Positions 1-12,900 of a stretch of 64,000 nucleotides of DNA are shown piece after piece. The notes beneath the pieces were generated by a model. That model saw only the letters and a list, made by a program, of their open reading frames with translations. It was not told where the DNA came from and did not search any database. The stretch lies in the NCBI GenBank assembly GCA_021613335.1, contig JAJTWR010000113.1, positions 2,933,001 to 2,997,000 of the forward strand, in the 5' to 3' direction. Source of the stretch: Whitmania pigra (lineage: Eukaryota; Annelida; Clitellata; Hirudinida; Haemopidae). Each line of letters begins with the position of its first letter. Position 1 is the first letter of the stretch. Position numbers and translations under genes: made by a program.

Positions 1-424
<424 letters not shown>

Positions 425-2061
425 ATCGGCCAACCCATCCATCAATCCATCAATCTAGCGTGTTCGTCCTTCTCCATCTTTTTTTCCGGTCCTTTGATGT
501 GGCCAGTTGCATCTTCATCACGCCATTTCTGTGGGTTTATATTTCCAGGGGCAAGGTGGAATTTGTTGAAATAATTAGTTAAACAAAGGAGACTTGATGC
601 TCTCTTGACACGAAAGATTGTTTTTTTGTGATTTTCTTGTTATTAATGCCGTTAATGTTTTCAATGTCATTATTTTATATTATTTTATTGTTATTGTTGT
701 TATTATTACTATTTCCTTTCAATTTTTATTTTTATATTTTATAACTTTGGAACAACTAGAAACGTATTTAGAAAATCTATAAATATCCCAAAACCTTCCC
801 ATAAAAATGAACAGGTTTTCAAAGAAGTCTCTTCATAAAATCAAAATAATATACAATATATTCACTATATCTGTATATATCATATATTATTGAATATGTT
901 GTATATTGTTGAATATATCGTATATTATTGAATATACACTTATATTTTATTTTTCAATCTCATTTTTATCTGCCAGGTATTTCTGTACAAAATGTCCTTT
1001 TTTTATTTCCGTGGAATCGTTTTTGGTCAGAAAACAGCACCAGCTACTGCATCGTCCTTCCACTGAAGCCATAAAATATTCCTGTTAAGAATGAATTATT
1101 TCTAATTATGTATGGATTAACTTTATTCTCAAATGAATTAGTATGGCCTACATCAGTGGTTCCCAAAGTGGGTCAAACTTTTCTTTGGTGTGCATTGGAT
1201 AGGTTCAGTGCTTAGGATGATAGGGGCATTAGAGAAGGGGACATTATCTTGGAGAACAACCAACAATTTAACCGGGTAGCCGTTTGAACCTGAAATTTGG
1301 TTTGTATCCCTGGAAAAATGTATGAAATGCTTTTCGTCATTGTTTTTTTTTTATAATCAGAAATATTTATAGATAAGAGTCGAATTGCAATCATATTAAA
1401 TCTTGTAACGTGGGTTTGTTGAAGGAAATTGAATCATGATCGAATTATTTAAAAAAAAGAATAATGCGTGTAATTAGCCACTTCACATGAGCAACTCTTT
1501 CATAGAGTCAATCGAGAGATTTTCAACTCAAAAGTGAAAATGAAAGTCAATTTGTCGTTTTGGCGTTGAACAAACATAAGGAAATGGCAATTAGTAGAAA
1601 ATAGAACGAACCATCAGGAGTGATACAATAATGAATACCTCATCCTAAATTAAGCAATCGTCAATAATAGTTGGAAATGTTCTAAAATTGGTCAGCACCC
1701 AGTCGAGTTTCTTTATAATTTTAAATTGCGTCATTAATATGTTTTAAATAATACGTATATTTAAATATATATATGTATTATGCTACTGAGGAAATTGTAA
1801 TTGCGATAATAATAAATTAAATCAACTGCTTAATTGTTTTACGAACAACCCCAATGATAAGTAATGCCAAGACATACTAAATTCAAAGTTGAAAAATGTT
1901 GAAAGCGTGAATTTTCGTTTAAAAATGTTCCTTTCTTACACAATTTTTATTCACTATCATTTACGTTTAAAATATTTTAATTAATTCGGTTAGCACGGAA
2001 ATAACAAGTTGAGTTTCAATTTAGAAAGAATCGCCATTAATTATCCCAGATTGTCTCAAGA
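425..2061. other. Intergenic AT-rich region upstream of the INSM-like gene
   Basis: No coding exon is supported here. The stretch is AT-rich with ATATA-type runs around 850-940. A hAT-type terminus lies at about 1154. The promoter and 5' UTR of the zinc-finger gene should lie in the last few hundred bases, but no specific element can be named. Confidence 0.5.
1154..1330. mobile_element. Relic of a hAT transposon end
   Basis: The sequence starting at 1154, CAGTGGTTCCCAAAGTGGG, has the look of many hAT terminal inverted repeats (CAG start, then a G/C-rich 'gttcccaa' motif). No matching inverted end was found nearby, so this would be a solo or decayed terminus. The right limit is a guess. Confidence 0.35.
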
Positions 2062-3656
2062 ATGGATGAAAATGCCTCAAACACGTCAGATGACGAAAGG
2101 GATCTTGTCATGCCAACCGAAGATAATGACATCCGATCATTTTCTTATCCAAACGACAAGGAAGTCGATAGAGACGATCTCATGAAGGGTGACGAAGCCA
2201 TCGTGATCGAGAAAGAACAATATTTAATGAATCACACAGAGACATACGTACATCCCGACGAAACATCTGAAGATCAGGGCAGATCGCAGAACAAGGAGCC
2301 TTGCGAATCTATTAAGCAAGAGGCAACGAGGATAATAAATTATAGATTTCACAAACATTTTAAAAGAGGCATCAAAAATTCGACTCTTACAAATTTACTC
2401 GCCGATGATAAGATTTCCCTCAATTTTATGGAAAGTGCAACCGATGAACCTGAAGGTCATATTAATAGCAATGAACCTCGCGACGAAGAAATCAACGAAC
2501 AACCTCTTGACTTCAGTCTAAAATCGAAAAAACGCAGAAATTCTGACATTGCATCGGCAGAAGACTTAAACGATTCCATCAAGGTCGGTTTTTTTGAAAA
2601 CAACGAAGACACCTGGATGGCGAATTTCTCCAGACAGGTTCTTAACAACGAAGTCTCGTCTGAACATTTGAAAAGCAAACATGAGGAGCGGAAGTTTAGT
2701 GCGTTTTGGTCTCAGAGTGGAAATCGAGAACAAGACCACATCCCAGATTCTAACCTTTTTAACAATGCTATTAACTTCCAAACATGGTCGAGATCTTTCC
2801 ATGGATATTCTCAATCCCACGCACTGACCTCGAGATTTCTGACCAACGGGGATTACCGAGAGAGACCCTTTCTAGGACAATTGAATCACATTTATAATGG
2901 TTAGTTTAAATAGTGCTCTATTATTATGTGGAATTAAGAATTCATATTTTAAAAATATATATCTCTTAAAATATAAATAAATACATTTAATTGCATCACT
3001 TAGCAGCTTATCATGCTGATCTTCTACAAAGATTCATTCACAACCGCATGTGGATGGTTGCTCAAGCAAAGGGTCTCCCCTTGCCAGCGATACGTTTAGG
3101 GCCCGAGATCAATCTCGATTTGAATGGAAAAGAATTCTTATCAAACATATCCGCCAACGTTGGTCCTCAGCATCAGAACATTTTACTCTATCACCCCAAT
3201 CACTTGAACGATCTCTCCAGCAATTGTTTATCTAAACTGCCAAAGTTTAATTCAAATTATCTTGACAGATTTCATTCTGCTGATGAAGTTGAAAAGTCCA
3301 TTCCTAAAAAAATTTGCTCCACTAAAGATGAAATTCCGAAATTTTCACTGCCTTCCAGTAAGGTCTCGTTGTTCACGGGAGGCGATTGCACCAAAGCAAA
3401 CGGACTGAGAAAGATTAATTCTCCAAAAGATAAGACCATTTTGACGAACCAAGAATTTAAAAGTCGACCAGGCTGTCTCGGAGATTTTATTTGTCAACTT
3501 TGCAACGAAAGATTTGATAATTCCTTGGGTTTGGCAAACCACAACTGCTCAAAAATGGCTAAGGTGAGATACGAATGTCCCCAGTGCGACAAGGTCTTCA
3601 ATTGTCCCGCAAATCTGGCTTCTCATAGACGCTGGCATCGCCCGAAACAACCATAA
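2062..3656 (+). CDS. INSM1: INSM/nerfin-type C2H2 zinc-finger transcription factor
   Basis: Two exons, 2062-2899 and 3004-3656, joined by a 104-bp GT..AG intron in phase 1, give 496 aa. The C-terminus carries two fingers typical of insulinoma-associated/nerfin/EGL-46 proteins: a C2HC finger (Cys443, Cys446, His459, Cys461) and a C2H2 finger (Cys471, Cys474, His487, His491) ending in the family hallmark ANLASHRRWHRP. The acidic N-terminal half has a CtBP-type motif PLDFS (148-152) followed by a basic KSKKRR stretch, a likely nuclear signal. Known relatives are neuronal and neuroendocrine repressors that act in the nucleus. There is no N-terminal SNAG motif in this frame, which is closed by a stop at 2038-2040; an upstream exon cannot be excluded. 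The protein stops right after the second finger, whereas relatives have three to five. Family assignment is firm; the exact start is less so. Confidence 0.88.
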
Positions 3657-5370
3657 AGATTGGTAATACGATGGCAGACAATTATCTGCACATCTTGTGT
3701 ACACAATTGCCGAAGCAACAGACTGAATCCGCAACTTTGATTTGAAATCATTTATTTTGCATATTTCCTTTTACATTTCACATTACTTTGTACTTTTATT
3801 AATTTCTCTTCAATTCTAGCCAAATTTAATAATTGTATATTTAACACTTAATGTTTAAGATAAATTTGTTCGCAACAAATGTCGTTTAATTTTATTCGCG
3901 TTCGAACAGAATTGCAATCTGGCGATTAAAGTTTAATTTTTAACAAATTAAACATTCTCAGGCATTGTTTGCAATAAAATTTTGATATTCTGAAATTAAC
4001 TCGAAATAAATGTAATAAAGTGCAATATTTTCTATGCATAACAATCTATTTACCTGTAACATATCTCAAAATATTTTTATTTAAGATCAATATTCATTTG
4101 CTTGGAATTTTTACTTCGATTTTAGAGGTTCATGAAGGATCACCTAACTCCAAAGAGTTTAGAATGAAATAACATAATAAAACTTTAGAATTACATAATA
4201 TTGGAAAATAATCAAGTGTTTAAAGATATCGTCCCATTGCATTAATCTTGCAGTCTTCAAAAAGCAGTTACAGGCGCCTATAGAAATAATGTGAATGCAT
4301 ACTTAGTTTCGAAATGAGATCATCTTTTCAACCAAATTAATTTAATTTTTAAATTATAGCAAGCACAAATTTTTATTCCATGAAATATTTTCAACGATTT
4401 ACGGGACAAGACAGAAGCACAGAAAACGTAGACAATGTTGACAAGTTGCCTGGTTAATGACAAGAAGCTCTTTCTGCATTTCCATGAAAATCGCGTCGTT
4501 AAAAAGACTGAAGTACATTGTTAACCAAATGACCCATAGTTGGAAATAATATTGCAGCCATTATCTCCATTGTGGTTGATTTGCTGTTCAAAGTTACCAA
4601 GGCAACGTAAACATCAATGTTTTCAAAACTTATATAATGATTGTGCTATTGTAAGGAAGGTCGTTTATTATGTTATTCAATCTTATTGAAGTGAAGAGTA
4701 GTTGGAGGTCACGCTCGAAATGATTTTATTTTTCATGCAAAGTTCTCCCCAATTCATTCAAGTATCTTAGGATTAATGCAAAGTAATCACACAAATTTTT
4801 TCAGTGGCCCGATTCTATAGTAAGAACCGAATGACACTTGTACCTCCTGTTTAGAAACAAAATCCAGGATTCGATGTCCACAAAATTCAAAATGTTTTAT
4901 AATGACTTCAATATTTCATGGTAAAACTAATTAACTATAAAAAGGATAAAACAGCCCGAGACGATAATGAGGATGAGATTGCATGTTTATTTTTATTTGC
5001 TTTTGAGAATCATTTTAATTTAAAACTGTGAAAGTTTAGCAATGACGAAGACATATTTCATACCTTCGAAATTCATTGTTCAACGTCGTAATGGAAATGC
5101 AGATGTTGTTGCAAGTCATCTTCGAAATCGATTGTTGCGGCAAAAGATTCAAATAATGTTTTCACAGTTTTATAGATGAGTTTTCAGTGGTAGAAGCGAC
5201 ACTTTAAATATTTTTTTTTAGCAAAATGAACGTTCGTTGGAAGGACGAGAAGCGAATCGTGTTTCACGGTTTGTGAAGCAAATTATACGGAATGTTGAGC
5301 GCTACCAAATACTTTTTAAATTATTGTTAGGATTCATAATTCTTCGTCTTTTTACTTCATTGGAGATTAA

Positions 5371-5510
5371 CCCTTTCAACCCTGTTACCCCTTGCCATTC
5401 CCCCCCTATAACCTGACCCGCTCCGGCAGTTTTCAGCGAATGATGGGGTAATGACGGTAGATGCCTATAAACCCGAAAGACCGGTTTTAAGGCTTGCTGG
5501 GTTCAAAGGG
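5371..5510. mobile_element. piggyBac-type MITE flanked by TTAA
   Basis: A 140-bp element with terminal inverted repeats: left CCCTTTCAACCCTG, right end (reverse complement) CCCTTTGAACCCAG, 12 of 14 matching. It is bounded on both sides by TTAA (5367-5370 and 5511-5514), the piggyBac target site. It is far more GC-rich than its surroundings and has no coding capacity, so it is non-autonomous. Confidence 0.7.
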
Positions 5511-6210
5511 TTAAAAACTAGCTTCTACAGGAAAAACATCATTTTATATTCGTACACGCCTTTTTGTTGTCTTTCAGAAAATGTGGACTTTTCAATATTT
5601 CGACACTCATTTAGTCTCGAATAATTTTCTAATTTAATAATAATAATAATTTAATAATAACTAGGCTTTCTTATAACGGTTGCATCAAACATCTTAATCG
5701 ATCACTTTGAACTGAACAGCGTTTAAGTTAAATAAATCATGGTGTCCCGAATTGCTTCAAAATTCATTTTTCTCACGAAATATCATGGTTTGTTAGTGTT
5801 GAGTTTTCAGAAATTTTCTACATTTTCCAAAAATTACACGTTCGCAAATGCCATTGCAAATGTTTTGCTCTAACGTTCAATTCATATCGTGCTTCTACTT
5901 TTCGTTAACTTCGAAATATAAATGAGTACATAAATCGTTACATAAAATAATATATTTAATACATCACTAAGGTGTCTGCTGATTACGCATGCATGCGTCC
6001 ATTTAATTATTTAACCCGAACATACAATTCTGCGACCGAGGCTTGGATGGCACAAAGCTTTCTTTCTTTTGAATATTATTTTATGAAAATTATTACTCTC
6101 TGAATTTATTATACAGCAGGATTATGCATCTACAAAGTATTACTTTAAAAATGTTGTTTTATTGTTTGTTATTTTTATTGATGTTTGTGACATGAGTATG
6201 ACATTTAACA

Positions 6211-6422
6211 TACAGTCACGGAATCTTAACGGATGGGTGTCATTTTCCAAGTGATTTGCACTCCGTCGTCATGGAAACACCATATCAAGGTAGACAATGC
6301 CGACCATTTTATAATATACAGTCACGGAATCTTCATGGATGGGTGCAATTTTCCAAGTGCTTGTTTGTACTCGGTCGTCATGGAAACACCACATCAAGGT
6401 AGACAATGCCGACAATTTTAAT
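6211..6422. repeat. 106-bp direct tandem duplication
   Basis: Two adjacent copies starting with TACAGTCACGGAATCTT at 6211 and 6317. They share the core GTCGTCATGGAAACACCA and AAGGTAGACAATGCCGAC and differ at scattered positions. No coding sense is evident. Confidence 0.85.
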
Positions 6423-6870
6423 AGTTTGGAAAATTTCTGGTGAAAAAAGAAAAATAGAGAAGCAGCGAATGTAATTGGAAGGATTAAAATTAGTGCAGAG
6501 TGCATGCCGATGAGAAGGTTGACTGTGATGATAGTTCCTCTCTGGAACTGCAAGAAACTGTTTAAAACTGCGTTGTTGGTCTTGTTGTCAAGGTTGCTGT
6601 TGTTTTATTTAAAATATTAATAATTAATTATAATAATAATATTATTATTAATATCTTAGACATTGTACAGTGCATAAGGAAGAACAATTGTTATTAACAT
6701 TGCATTCCATCGTCAAGAGCGTGTATGATAAGTCTAAATAAATTAAAGTATTACAACAATGTTTAATTACGAAAAATAAAAAAAATAATAATTGCATATT
6801 ACGCAATATTCCTTTATTTATGCGACCTCGAACCTAGCCTGAAGCCCTATCACACCTCAATGATTAAACA

Positions 6871-6975
6871 TTATCATGCACTTACTTAAGCATTACCATG
6901 CATGCATGCACTTACTTAAGCATTATCATGCATGCATGCACTTACTTAAGCATTATCGTGCATGCGTGCACTTAC
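6871..6975. repeat. 30-bp tandem repeat, about three copies
   Basis: The unit reads CTTACTTAAGCATTAYCATG followed by CATGCATGCA, repeated from 6881 to 6970 with few changes. Confidence 0.85.
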
Positions 6976-7681
6976 TGACTTGCAGCACCAAACGAACTTT
7001 CGTGTTTCGCCTTATAAAAATAAATGTCTTTTTATCCTTTTTGAATGTCAAACAAAAACTACGGAGTAACATGACTTGAAACCGCTTTTAAAGAAAATTC
7101 AATTTGTTTTTCTGACCAAATTATTTTGAATATTTCAAATGCACATAAAAATTGAATTGCATCGTCACCTGACATTGTAAAACTCCCCAAGAAGCTGCAG
7201 ATTGAACGAGCTGTTCATGGTATTTCGACTGATTTCCTTTGCAACAATTTAATAAAGAAAATAATTGAATATGCCACAATTTAGGAACTATATTTTAAAA
7301 AGAATAGTTTAATTTAGCTTCTGATGCTAATGAGTTAAATATTATTATTATTATTATTTATTATTATTATTTTTTTATTATTAATATTTATAGGAAAGGT
7401 TGAAAGTCAGAATAGAAGAAAGTTCGTGAGTTTAGTAATATTTGTGAATTAATACCAACAAAATTAGAAGCATGAATAAAAGGTTGAAATTAATAACAAA
7501 TAATAACTTTCATTCAAATGAAGTAACATTAAATGTTAACCGTCAATTTGAAAAAAATAATTATCTATTAAATATGTATTATAATGATATATACTATTAT
7601 TATTATTATTATATTATTATTATTACTACCGTTATTATTTTTAAAAAGAAATTAATTATCTATTAAATATATATTAAATAT

Positions 7682-7990
7682 TGAAATAACCCGGGGGTCC
7701 GCAAATAAGTAAGTTAACTAATAAGTTTATTAGAGCAGGTATTCAGTTAACGGAACTGAATAATAGAAGTTAAGCGTTTAAGGAATTGAGTTACTTAAGG
7801 ATGCAAATGGATATTTGGGCTTCCAAGTTGTCTTGATTCTCGTTGTTTGTCAGTTGATTATCGAGAATGCTTTTCTGTAGCAAAAATATATCCCACGTGC
7901 CCGGAAAAGATGCCAAATATAATTAAGTACAAATTTAATTATATTAGCAATATAAACTTAATTAATTTCCAAAAATCTAAGTTTACAACA
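7682..7990 (-). repeat. Downstream (3') LTR of the retroelement
   Basis: 309 bp, TG...CA, identical to 9242-9550. In element orientation it follows the purine tract and so is the 3' LTR. Confidence 0.93.
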
Positions 7991-8003
7991 TTACACCCTC
8001 CTT
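7991..8003 (-). promoter_or_regulatory. Polypurine tract
   Basis: On the minus strand AAGGAGGGTGTAA directly precedes the 3' LTR, the position and composition expected for the plus-strand DNA primer of an LTR element. Confidence 0.7.
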
Positions 8004-9207
8004 AAATCTGTTCGTCCCGAACAGACTGCTGCTCCCCGTGGTACTTCGCCAGTCGGCGAATGTGTGCCAGCTTCATTTTTACTCTCGGGACACAATCTCT
8101 AACATGGTGCCCATGTATCACCATTGTTTCAATGCGAGCCCTTCCTCTTCTCGTATCTCTACTAAAACGCTTGCTGAAAAAGATCAGCAAAACAACCAAC
8201 AGCACTAAATGCTCGCCTCGAATCTCCGACGACTTCCGAAGGCCAGAAAGCCCGCCCTGACTGAGAACTCCACAAATGAACTCCTCAGACATTGATCCCA
8301 TCTTATCAACCACGTACTCACGACCGCCGAGTACCTCACCGTCAACATCTCCCCTGTCAGTTACAATGACATCCGCAGCTCCAACCTCCACTATATCCAC
8401 AGCTGAATCGAATTCGGAAACTCCCAGCTCAAATCGATCGCCACTGTTTTCCGGGTCCAGTTCCTCCACTGATTCCTCAACTCGAGGAGGCTCCACTCTG
8501 GTCTCTCCCAAAGTCCCTCCTTCAATTATTTCCTCGGTTCTCTCCACAACCGATACCAACGAGGCAATCGTGCACGGAACTGGCTCATCGGACACTGGCG
8601 CGACTTCTCTGGAGTCTGCGAAACTCTCCCTCAGCTCACCGTTGTCCTCATTCTCAACATTTATTGGGAGCTCCACTATTGGACTATCCCCGTCAACTAC
8701 CAAACTGGCCTAACTCACCTCAGCAAAGGTCTCCTCAGCACCGTTTTCCTCACCCAGCTCTTCCCTCAGCTCCATTCCCGATTCCTCACTCCATGGAAGA
8801 AACACTTCGCTTTCCAAAGTTCTTCCATCTACAATTTCCTCGGTCTCCTTCTCAACCGAAACCAGTGTGGCAATCGGGCACACTGCTGAGGCCCCAGCTG
8901 GCATGATGTTTATGGTGCTTGATGGAGTCTCCTCCGGTTGGTAGCTAGTAGAGGCCTTGTTGGAGAAAACCTCAGTTACTTTTTCCATCTTTTCTTCAAA
9001 GCTTTGCATCATTTTATTTATATTTCCCATCGCCCATTTCAGACCCGGATCAACAAACATATAAGCTTCTGGATCCTCACCCTGGTCTACTATCCACGAC
9101 AGCAGGCGATCCTGCAATTCTTCCCTGGAGCCTTTCGAATCCATTTGCCTCAACTTAAGCTCACGTCTCATTCCAGCAAAAGTTAAATCTTCTAAGACCT
9201 TGCTCAT
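8002..9207 (-). CDS. Gag-like ORF with SAP-type motif, split by one in-frame TAG
   Basis: The ATG at 9207 lies 13 bases past the primer-binding site. The frame runs 165 codons to a TAG at 8712-8710, then stays open in the same frame for about 235 more codons to 8002. The N-terminus (residues about 8-40, LTFAGMRRELKLRQMDSKGS then LQDRLLSWI) looks like a SAP helix-extension-helix motif, seen at the start of some retroelement Gag proteins. A segment with the pattern ATLVSVEKETEEIVDGRTL just before the stop is repeated after it (ASLVSVVERTEEIIEGGTL), so the acidic middle is internally duplicated. The second part has a hydrophobic run (LVLLVVLLIFF) and then a basic tail ending RDEQI at the purine tract. 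No CCHC zinc knuckle is seen. The TAG could be a recent mutation or a readthrough site; the sequence alone cannot tell. Confidence 0.75.
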
Positions 9208-9220
9208 GACTTACTTTTTG

Positions 9221-9240
9221 GGATCCCACTCCTGACACCA
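9221..9240 (-). promoter_or_regulatory. Primer-binding site, tRNA-Leu type
   Basis: On the minus strand, one base after the LTR, TGGTGTCAGGAGTGGGATCC is complementary to the ...TCCCACTCCTGACACCA 3' end of animal tRNA-Leu. It is the primer site for minus-strand DNA synthesis. Confidence 0.85.
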
Positions 9241-9241
9241 A

Positions 9242-9550
9242 TGAAATAACCCGGGGGTCCGCAAATAAGTAAGTTAACTAATAAGTTTATTAGAGCAGGT
9301 ATTCAGTTAACGGAACTGAATAATAGAAGTTAAGCGTTTAAGGAATTGAGTTACTTAAGGATGCAAATGGATATTTGGGCTTCCAAGTTGTCTTGATTCT
9401 CGTTGTTTGTCAGTTGATTATCGAGAATGCTTTTCTGTAGCAAAAATATATCCCACGTGCCCGGAAAAGATGCCAAATATAATTAAGTACAAATTTAATT
9501 ATATTAGCAATATAAACTTAATTAATTTCCAAAAATCTAAGTTTACAACA
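9242..9550 (-). repeat. Upstream (5') LTR of the retroelement
   Basis: 309 bp, identical to 7682-7990. In element orientation it precedes the primer-binding site and gag-like frame and so is the 5' LTR, which should hold the element's promoter. Confidence 0.93.
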
Positions 9551-9938
9551 ATATTGTTAGTCCAAGATCATAAAATGAGAATTGATGGATGGTGAGGAAA
9601 AGTCTTCCGTGGAAGTCTTTAAAAAGCAGCAATCATCCTCCTTCTTCATTTGCAATTGATGCACGTTAATGGACTTAATTTCCAGAAATATTCATTTGCA
9701 AATTAATAAATAAACTTTAAATAAATAAATAAACTTAATTTATATTCTCTTCAAATGTTCTTACGAAAAGCATTTGTGAACTGAAATAAATTGAAAAAAT
9801 TGAAATTATTGATCATTTAGTCGACTTGCTAAAATTATAAATTATAAGCCGTTTAACTGATTACAAATTTTAAATACAACGATCGCAATAAAGTGACTGT
9901 ACTCCTTACGTGCCACAATCTAGTAAATCTTGGAAAAT
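9551..9938. other. AT-rich spacer between retroelement and coiled-coil gene
   Basis: No exon is seen. It presumably holds the promoter and 5' UTR of the gene starting at 9939, now separated from more distal sequence by the LTR element. Confidence 0.4.
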
Positions 9939-12900
9939 ATGACATCAAAGAATCCTTACGCGCGTTACGAAAGGTTTGCAGAGTTTTTTTTTGTCATTTT
10001 TTGCGTTTTGTCATTTTTGTCCTTTTACTTTTAAACAAATTATTGGATTTTTGTTAAAAAAGTCAATAAAATTATTTAATGAGCACTTTTTTATTATTAT
10101 CTAATGCACATCTATTTATATTGTGACAATTTGTAAGACATAAGGCGACAGACTCAAGCATGACGTCAACGAAATTTCAAACACCACAAAATGTGTATCA
10201 AACGATCATCTTTCTATTTGCTTAAGTATCTTCTTCGCAGAATCTACCCACAAAAGTTGAACTCCCTTCCAGACATCGCATCCTTGTCCAACAGGACTTC
10301 TCAAGCTTCTCAACCTCTCCCGAAACAAGCACTTGAACCGGTGAACCAAATTGTCGATCGCTACAAGAACGTCGAAACACGTCTTTCATTCGCAGAACAA
10401 GCGACCAGCGCCATAGTGGAGGACCTCAGCAAAACACAAGTAAGTCGCTTAAAACGGAATGTTTTCAAATGCTTTAAGTTTTTATTTCCAATTTCCTAGT
10501 TTTAATTTATTTATTTTTGAAGCAATGTTCGAGTTTGAAAGATATTTGTATTTATTAAATATAAAAATACAATAGAATTAAAATTAAATATTAAAAAAAA
10601 ACTAAATCAACTCTCTTTGACATTAGGCATAATTTGTTGCATTTATCGATTGGATGTGCTTCACATCCAGAAAGCAAATCTCGTGCAACCACAAATAACC
10701 ATTCAAACAAAAAAAACTATTAATTTGAATAAGCAACATAACAATATTAAGTTGTTTATTTATTTTTTTTTCAATTTCAAGACAGAAATGAAAGCACAAC
10801 TGAAACGCTTGGATGAGATCCTAACAAATGAAGTTCAGACAAGGAAAGGATTAGACATGACCTTACAAGGCAACATAAACCTATCCAGTCGTGTTGAGGA
10901 CAACATGAAGAGGTTGGAGATGTTTCGAATGGAGGATCAAAAGGTCTTGGCTTTGTTAATGACTCAGGTCAAGATCATAGAACAACGACTTTTGATTGGC
11001 CAGAAGGATATGGCCGAGAAAAGAGATATGGATGTGAATCAGTGAGTCGATTCTAATGAGATTCTTCACGAGCAATGTTGTTAACCTATTATTTGCACTA
11101 TCTCAATAATAAAATATATCGAATTATTTAATTTATCAAATTTACATTCTCAAGTTTGGTTTTAAAATCTATCTGCTCCAGCATGACCCACATAAACCTT
11201 AAAGTGCTGGAAACTACGAAAAGCAAGGATCAACTCGAAACCACGATGCTGGAGCAGATCGAAGCATTAAGGAATCTGAGGTCACAGGTCGAAGTTCAGA
11301 GCAAAGAGATGAGTGCCATTTCTGAAGATTTGAGAAGCAGACTGACGAGATTGGAGATGGAAAACAAGCTTACGGTAATGTTATTATTGCATTATCCTCT
11401 GATTTCCGTATTATGTGGGTGCTGGTTAAATTTCAGCAAATATCAGGGTTAAAGCATCAATGTTCATTAAATTTAACAATTTATTTTTTTTAAATACTTT
11501 GAATATAAGCAAATAATTAAAAATGTTAACTTAGAATTAAATTGATTAACCTAAAAAAAAAATGATGAAAGGCGATAATCGGAAGAGGTGCTTCCTTAAA
11601 CAAGTAACTGCTGGTGATGAACACTGTTTAATCATAAAACAGTCGCATTTCAAAATGTAAAAGCAATATTTAAGAAATTGACAGAAAATCAAAAAACTCT
11701 TAAGATAAAAATGCAAGTTTAAATAAATTAAATAATGTTACAACATTGAAGCTTAAAACAAATGTTACAAGAATGCCAATTATTTACATTTGTATTTATC
11801 AACTAATATTATAAAAATTCAGTGGATTATTAGGCATTAACAGGAACAGCTTAGAGAAGTAAAAAAATCAATTCCTTCTCACACGCGAACAAACCCAAAG
11901 AGAAAGATTTAATGATTTTTTTTTGTGTTAATTGCTTCTCGAATCTGTGACACGATAGGCACAGGAATTGAAAGTAAAAATAAAATCTAGATGCAATTAT
12001 CAACCAAAAAAATTACAAGCTATTCTGATTAAGACGACACCGATTAATTAATTTATTACTGGCATTTATGAGAAGAAATATTCATTGACAGCAAGGCTGC
12101 ATCAGATCCAACACGGAAAACCATCAGTCTTCAGAACATTTGGCTTCGCAGCTAAAATCTCTCATTGAGAAAAGATTCAACGAACTGACTCACTCACTTT
12201 ATGAGGTCAGGGGTCAACAAGAAGGGGACAAAAAAGAGACTAAAATGATTGAAAACAGAGTTTACTCCAGGTAACCAGACTTGTGTAACCTTTTTTAGAT
12301 CTTAATCTAAATGATTGAATTCCTTATACTGACAACATAATGTTGTTAATGACAACATAATTGTTAATGTTGGTGTTTTGCCTCAGTTTAGTGATTGTCA
12401 TAAATACAAATGTTAGCATAACGTAACATTATAATATTCCAGAATAAATGAAGTTGAAAGTTTGTTCAACGAGCAACTGAGGATGCAGGAAAAGACTTTC
12501 AGATCGATGGATTTGGAAAGACAGGAAGGAATGAATAGAGTCGCTCTTGAATTATCAAAGCATCAGAACGACTTGAAGATGCTGGAAGAATCGGCACTGA
12601 AGGAGAATTTCACAAAAATAGAGAATTTGAAAAAAGATTTGGACGATAAAGTTTCTGAGATCTTTCAGGTGAATTGATGCAGTTTATAACCATAATATAT
12701 ATTTTATTTATTAAATGGTCTGTTTTCAGACATTATCTAAATTAATTTGACCAAACTGCATGTAAATGTGAAAACTTAAATGTTTCAAATTGATGCAAAA
12801 CATGGAATGGTACTTCAATACTTGTACTTCGACCCCCGAAACGTGTGCAAAGATTAAATTTCATGGGTATAATGCTATTCTACTCATACATAATTTGCGG

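Larger units (their letters stand above)
3657..7681. other. Intergenic region with small repeats
   Basis: No exon is supported. Possible poly(A) signals for the zinc-finger gene lie near 3973 (AATAAA) and 4004. The rest is AT-rich and holds the TTAA-flanked MITE, a 106-bp tandem duplication, a 30-bp triplication and ATT runs at about 7348-7375 and 7585-7625, each listed separately where distinct. Confidence 0.55.
7682..9550 (-). mobile_element. Young non-autonomous LTR retrotransposon (gag-like only)
   Basis: A complete 1869-bp element in minus orientation. Two 309-bp LTRs (7682-7990 and 9242-9550) begin TG and end CA and are identical base for base on reading. A likely 4-bp target duplication ATAT flanks it (7678-7681, 9551-9554). 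Next to the upstream LTR (9242-9550) is a primer-binding site matching a tRNA-Leu 3' end, and next to the other LTR is a purine tract. The interior of about 1.25 kb holds only a gag-like frame; no protease, reverse transcriptase, RNase H or integrase is present. It must depend on a related autonomous element for mobility. Identical LTRs imply very recent insertion. The family is probably Ty3/Gypsy-like, by inference only. Confidence 0.93.

Noticed and set aside
8276..8906. Ser/Thr/Pro-rich open frames on the plus strand inside the LTR element
   Set aside because: They are antisense shadows of the gag-like frame, which has a proper ATG after the primer-binding site and reaches the purine tract.
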